The translations under genes and the position numbers were made by a program. A model generated the notes under the pieces. The model was not told the origin of the DNA and did not search any database. It saw only the letters and a list, made by a program, of their open reading frames with translations. A DNA stretch of 6,003 nucleotides from UBA7985 sp965658725. GTDB lineage: Bacteria; Pseudomonadota; Alphaproteobacteria; UBA7985. The stretch is taken from NCBI GenBank assembly GCA_965658725.1, contig CBFHUI010000119.1, positions 1 to 6,003 of the forward strand, read 5' to 3'. Shown here piece by piece: positions 5,424 to 6,003 of the stretch; position 1 is the first letter of the stretch, and every line of letters begins with the position of its first letter.

Positions 5424-5429
5424 TATAAT
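5424..5429 (+). promoter_or_regulatory. Candidate -10 element of the renalase-like gene
   Basis: A perfect TATAAT about 80 bases before the oxidoreductase ATG, at the edge of an AT-rich island (about 5421-5490) that stands out from the GC-rich surroundings. No convincing -35 lies 16-18 bases upstream (TGCCTT at 5401-5406 is poor), so it may need an activator or not be the real element. The rest of the 5274-5508 gap holds no gene that I can see. Confidence 0.35.
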
Positions 5430-5508
5430 AATTAGACTGATTTGTGAAATTATTTTGTTATGCGATTGATATGGCTTAGTTTTGTGAGAAGAACATCACT
5501 GAGGCGCT

Positions 5509-6003
5509 ATGAACCGAACCGCTAAACCCACGCTTGCCATCATTGGTGCCGGTATCGCCGGGCTGACAGCAGCGCGCCAATGTCAGAAGGCCGGGCTATC
5601 CGTCACGCTCTATGACAAAGGGCGCGGGGTTGGGGGCCGTTGTGCTACGCGCCGGCGGGATGACTTTGCCTTTGACCATGGCGCGCAGCTGATCGCCGCA
5701 AGCGATAGCGCGTTTCGAGGTGCCTTGCGGCAGTGGATGATCGCGACAGCGGTACAGCGGTGGAAAAGCCGTCTCGCCAACATGCCCGCCGGGATAACGC
5801 CCTATGTCGGAACGCCGGGCATGAATGCGGTGCCCAAGCTGCTGGCCCGTGACCTAAACGTCTATTTGCCCGTGGAAATCGCGGAGATCGCGGCAGTAGA
5901 GGGCGGCCAGTGGGGTTTGTGCGACGTTGAAGGTCGGTTGCTCGGCAGCTACGACGGCGTACTGCTCACCTGCCCACCGGAGCAGGCGCAGCGGCTGAGC
6001 GGA
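5509..6003 (+). CDS. Renalase-like FAD-dependent oxidoreductase, N-terminal part (cut by window edge)
   Basis: The first 165 codons of a gene that continues past the right edge. ATG 5509 is the first possible start, since an in-frame TGA lies three codons upstream; TGAGG at 5500-5504 is the ribosome site, 4 bases away. The N-terminus is a Rossmann dinucleotide-binding fold: AIIGAGIAGLTAAR (10-23) with GxGxxG at 13-18, then VTLYDKGRGVGGR (32-44) with acidic Asp36 for the FAD ribose and the GGR motif. FDHGAQ (55-60) and the later GTPGMNAVPKLLARDL fit the bacterial renalase-like NAD(P)/FAD proteins of the amine-oxidase superfamily. Bacterial renalases oxidise wrongly reduced isomers of NAD(P)H; I infer this role from resemblance only, and without the C-terminal half another FAD amine oxidase remains possible. 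It is divergent from the lipoprotein gene. Confidence 0.82.
   Translation, partial: MNRTAKPTLAIIGAGIAGLTAARQCQKAGLSVTLYDKGRGVGGRCATRRRDDFAFDHGAQLIAASDSAFRGALRQWMIATAVQRWKSRLANMPAGITPYVGTPGMNAVPKLLARDLNVYLPVEIAEIAAVEGGQWGLCDVEGRLLGSYDGVLLTCPPEQAQRLSG

Overview
The window looks like an ordinary stretch of GC-rich alphaproteobacterial chromosome. The evidence is a typical alphaproteobacterial RpoH-type sigma factor directly downstream of an RluD pseudouridine synthase, a short bacterial glyoxalase I, an AsmA-family protein and a bacterial renalase-like flavoprotein. I cannot name a genus. There are no RNA genes, insertion sequences, CRISPR arrays or integrases, and no intergenic gap is longer than about 240 bases.

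Left part (1-2336), all on the minus strand. rluD (2332-3309) is followed by the sigma-32 gene rpoH (1197-2093), then the lactoylglutathione lyase gene gloA (575-994), then the 5' end of an AsmA-family gene that runs off the left edge (1-438). These are probably separate transcription units. rpoH has a candidate housekeeping promoter whose -35 overlaps the rluD stop codon, a candidate sigma-32 promoter, and a strong intrinsic terminator at 1059-1102. gloA has its own candidate promoter, whose -35 overlaps the T-tract of that terminator, and its own small terminator. rpoH (heat and misfolding stress) and gloA (methylglyoxal detoxification) are both protective, but nothing in the sequence shows co-regulation.

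Middle part (3310-4395). A plus-strand low-specificity threonine aldolase (3355-4395) is divergent from rluD across only 45 bases. It converges on the next gene so tightly that the two stop codons share one CTAG.

Right part (4392-6003). A minus-strand lipoprotein (4392-5273, TTG start) resembles the phage-associated 'structural protein P5' family but carries three cysteine micro-loops and an insertion of about 58 residues. Divergent from it is a truncated renalase-like FAD oxidoreductase (5509 to the right edge). The 235-base gap between them is partly AT-rich and holds candidate divergent promoters.

I see no clear undescribed multi-gene system. The item most worth follow-up is the cysteine-loop lipoprotein. 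Second are the layered control signals ahead of rpoH and gloA.
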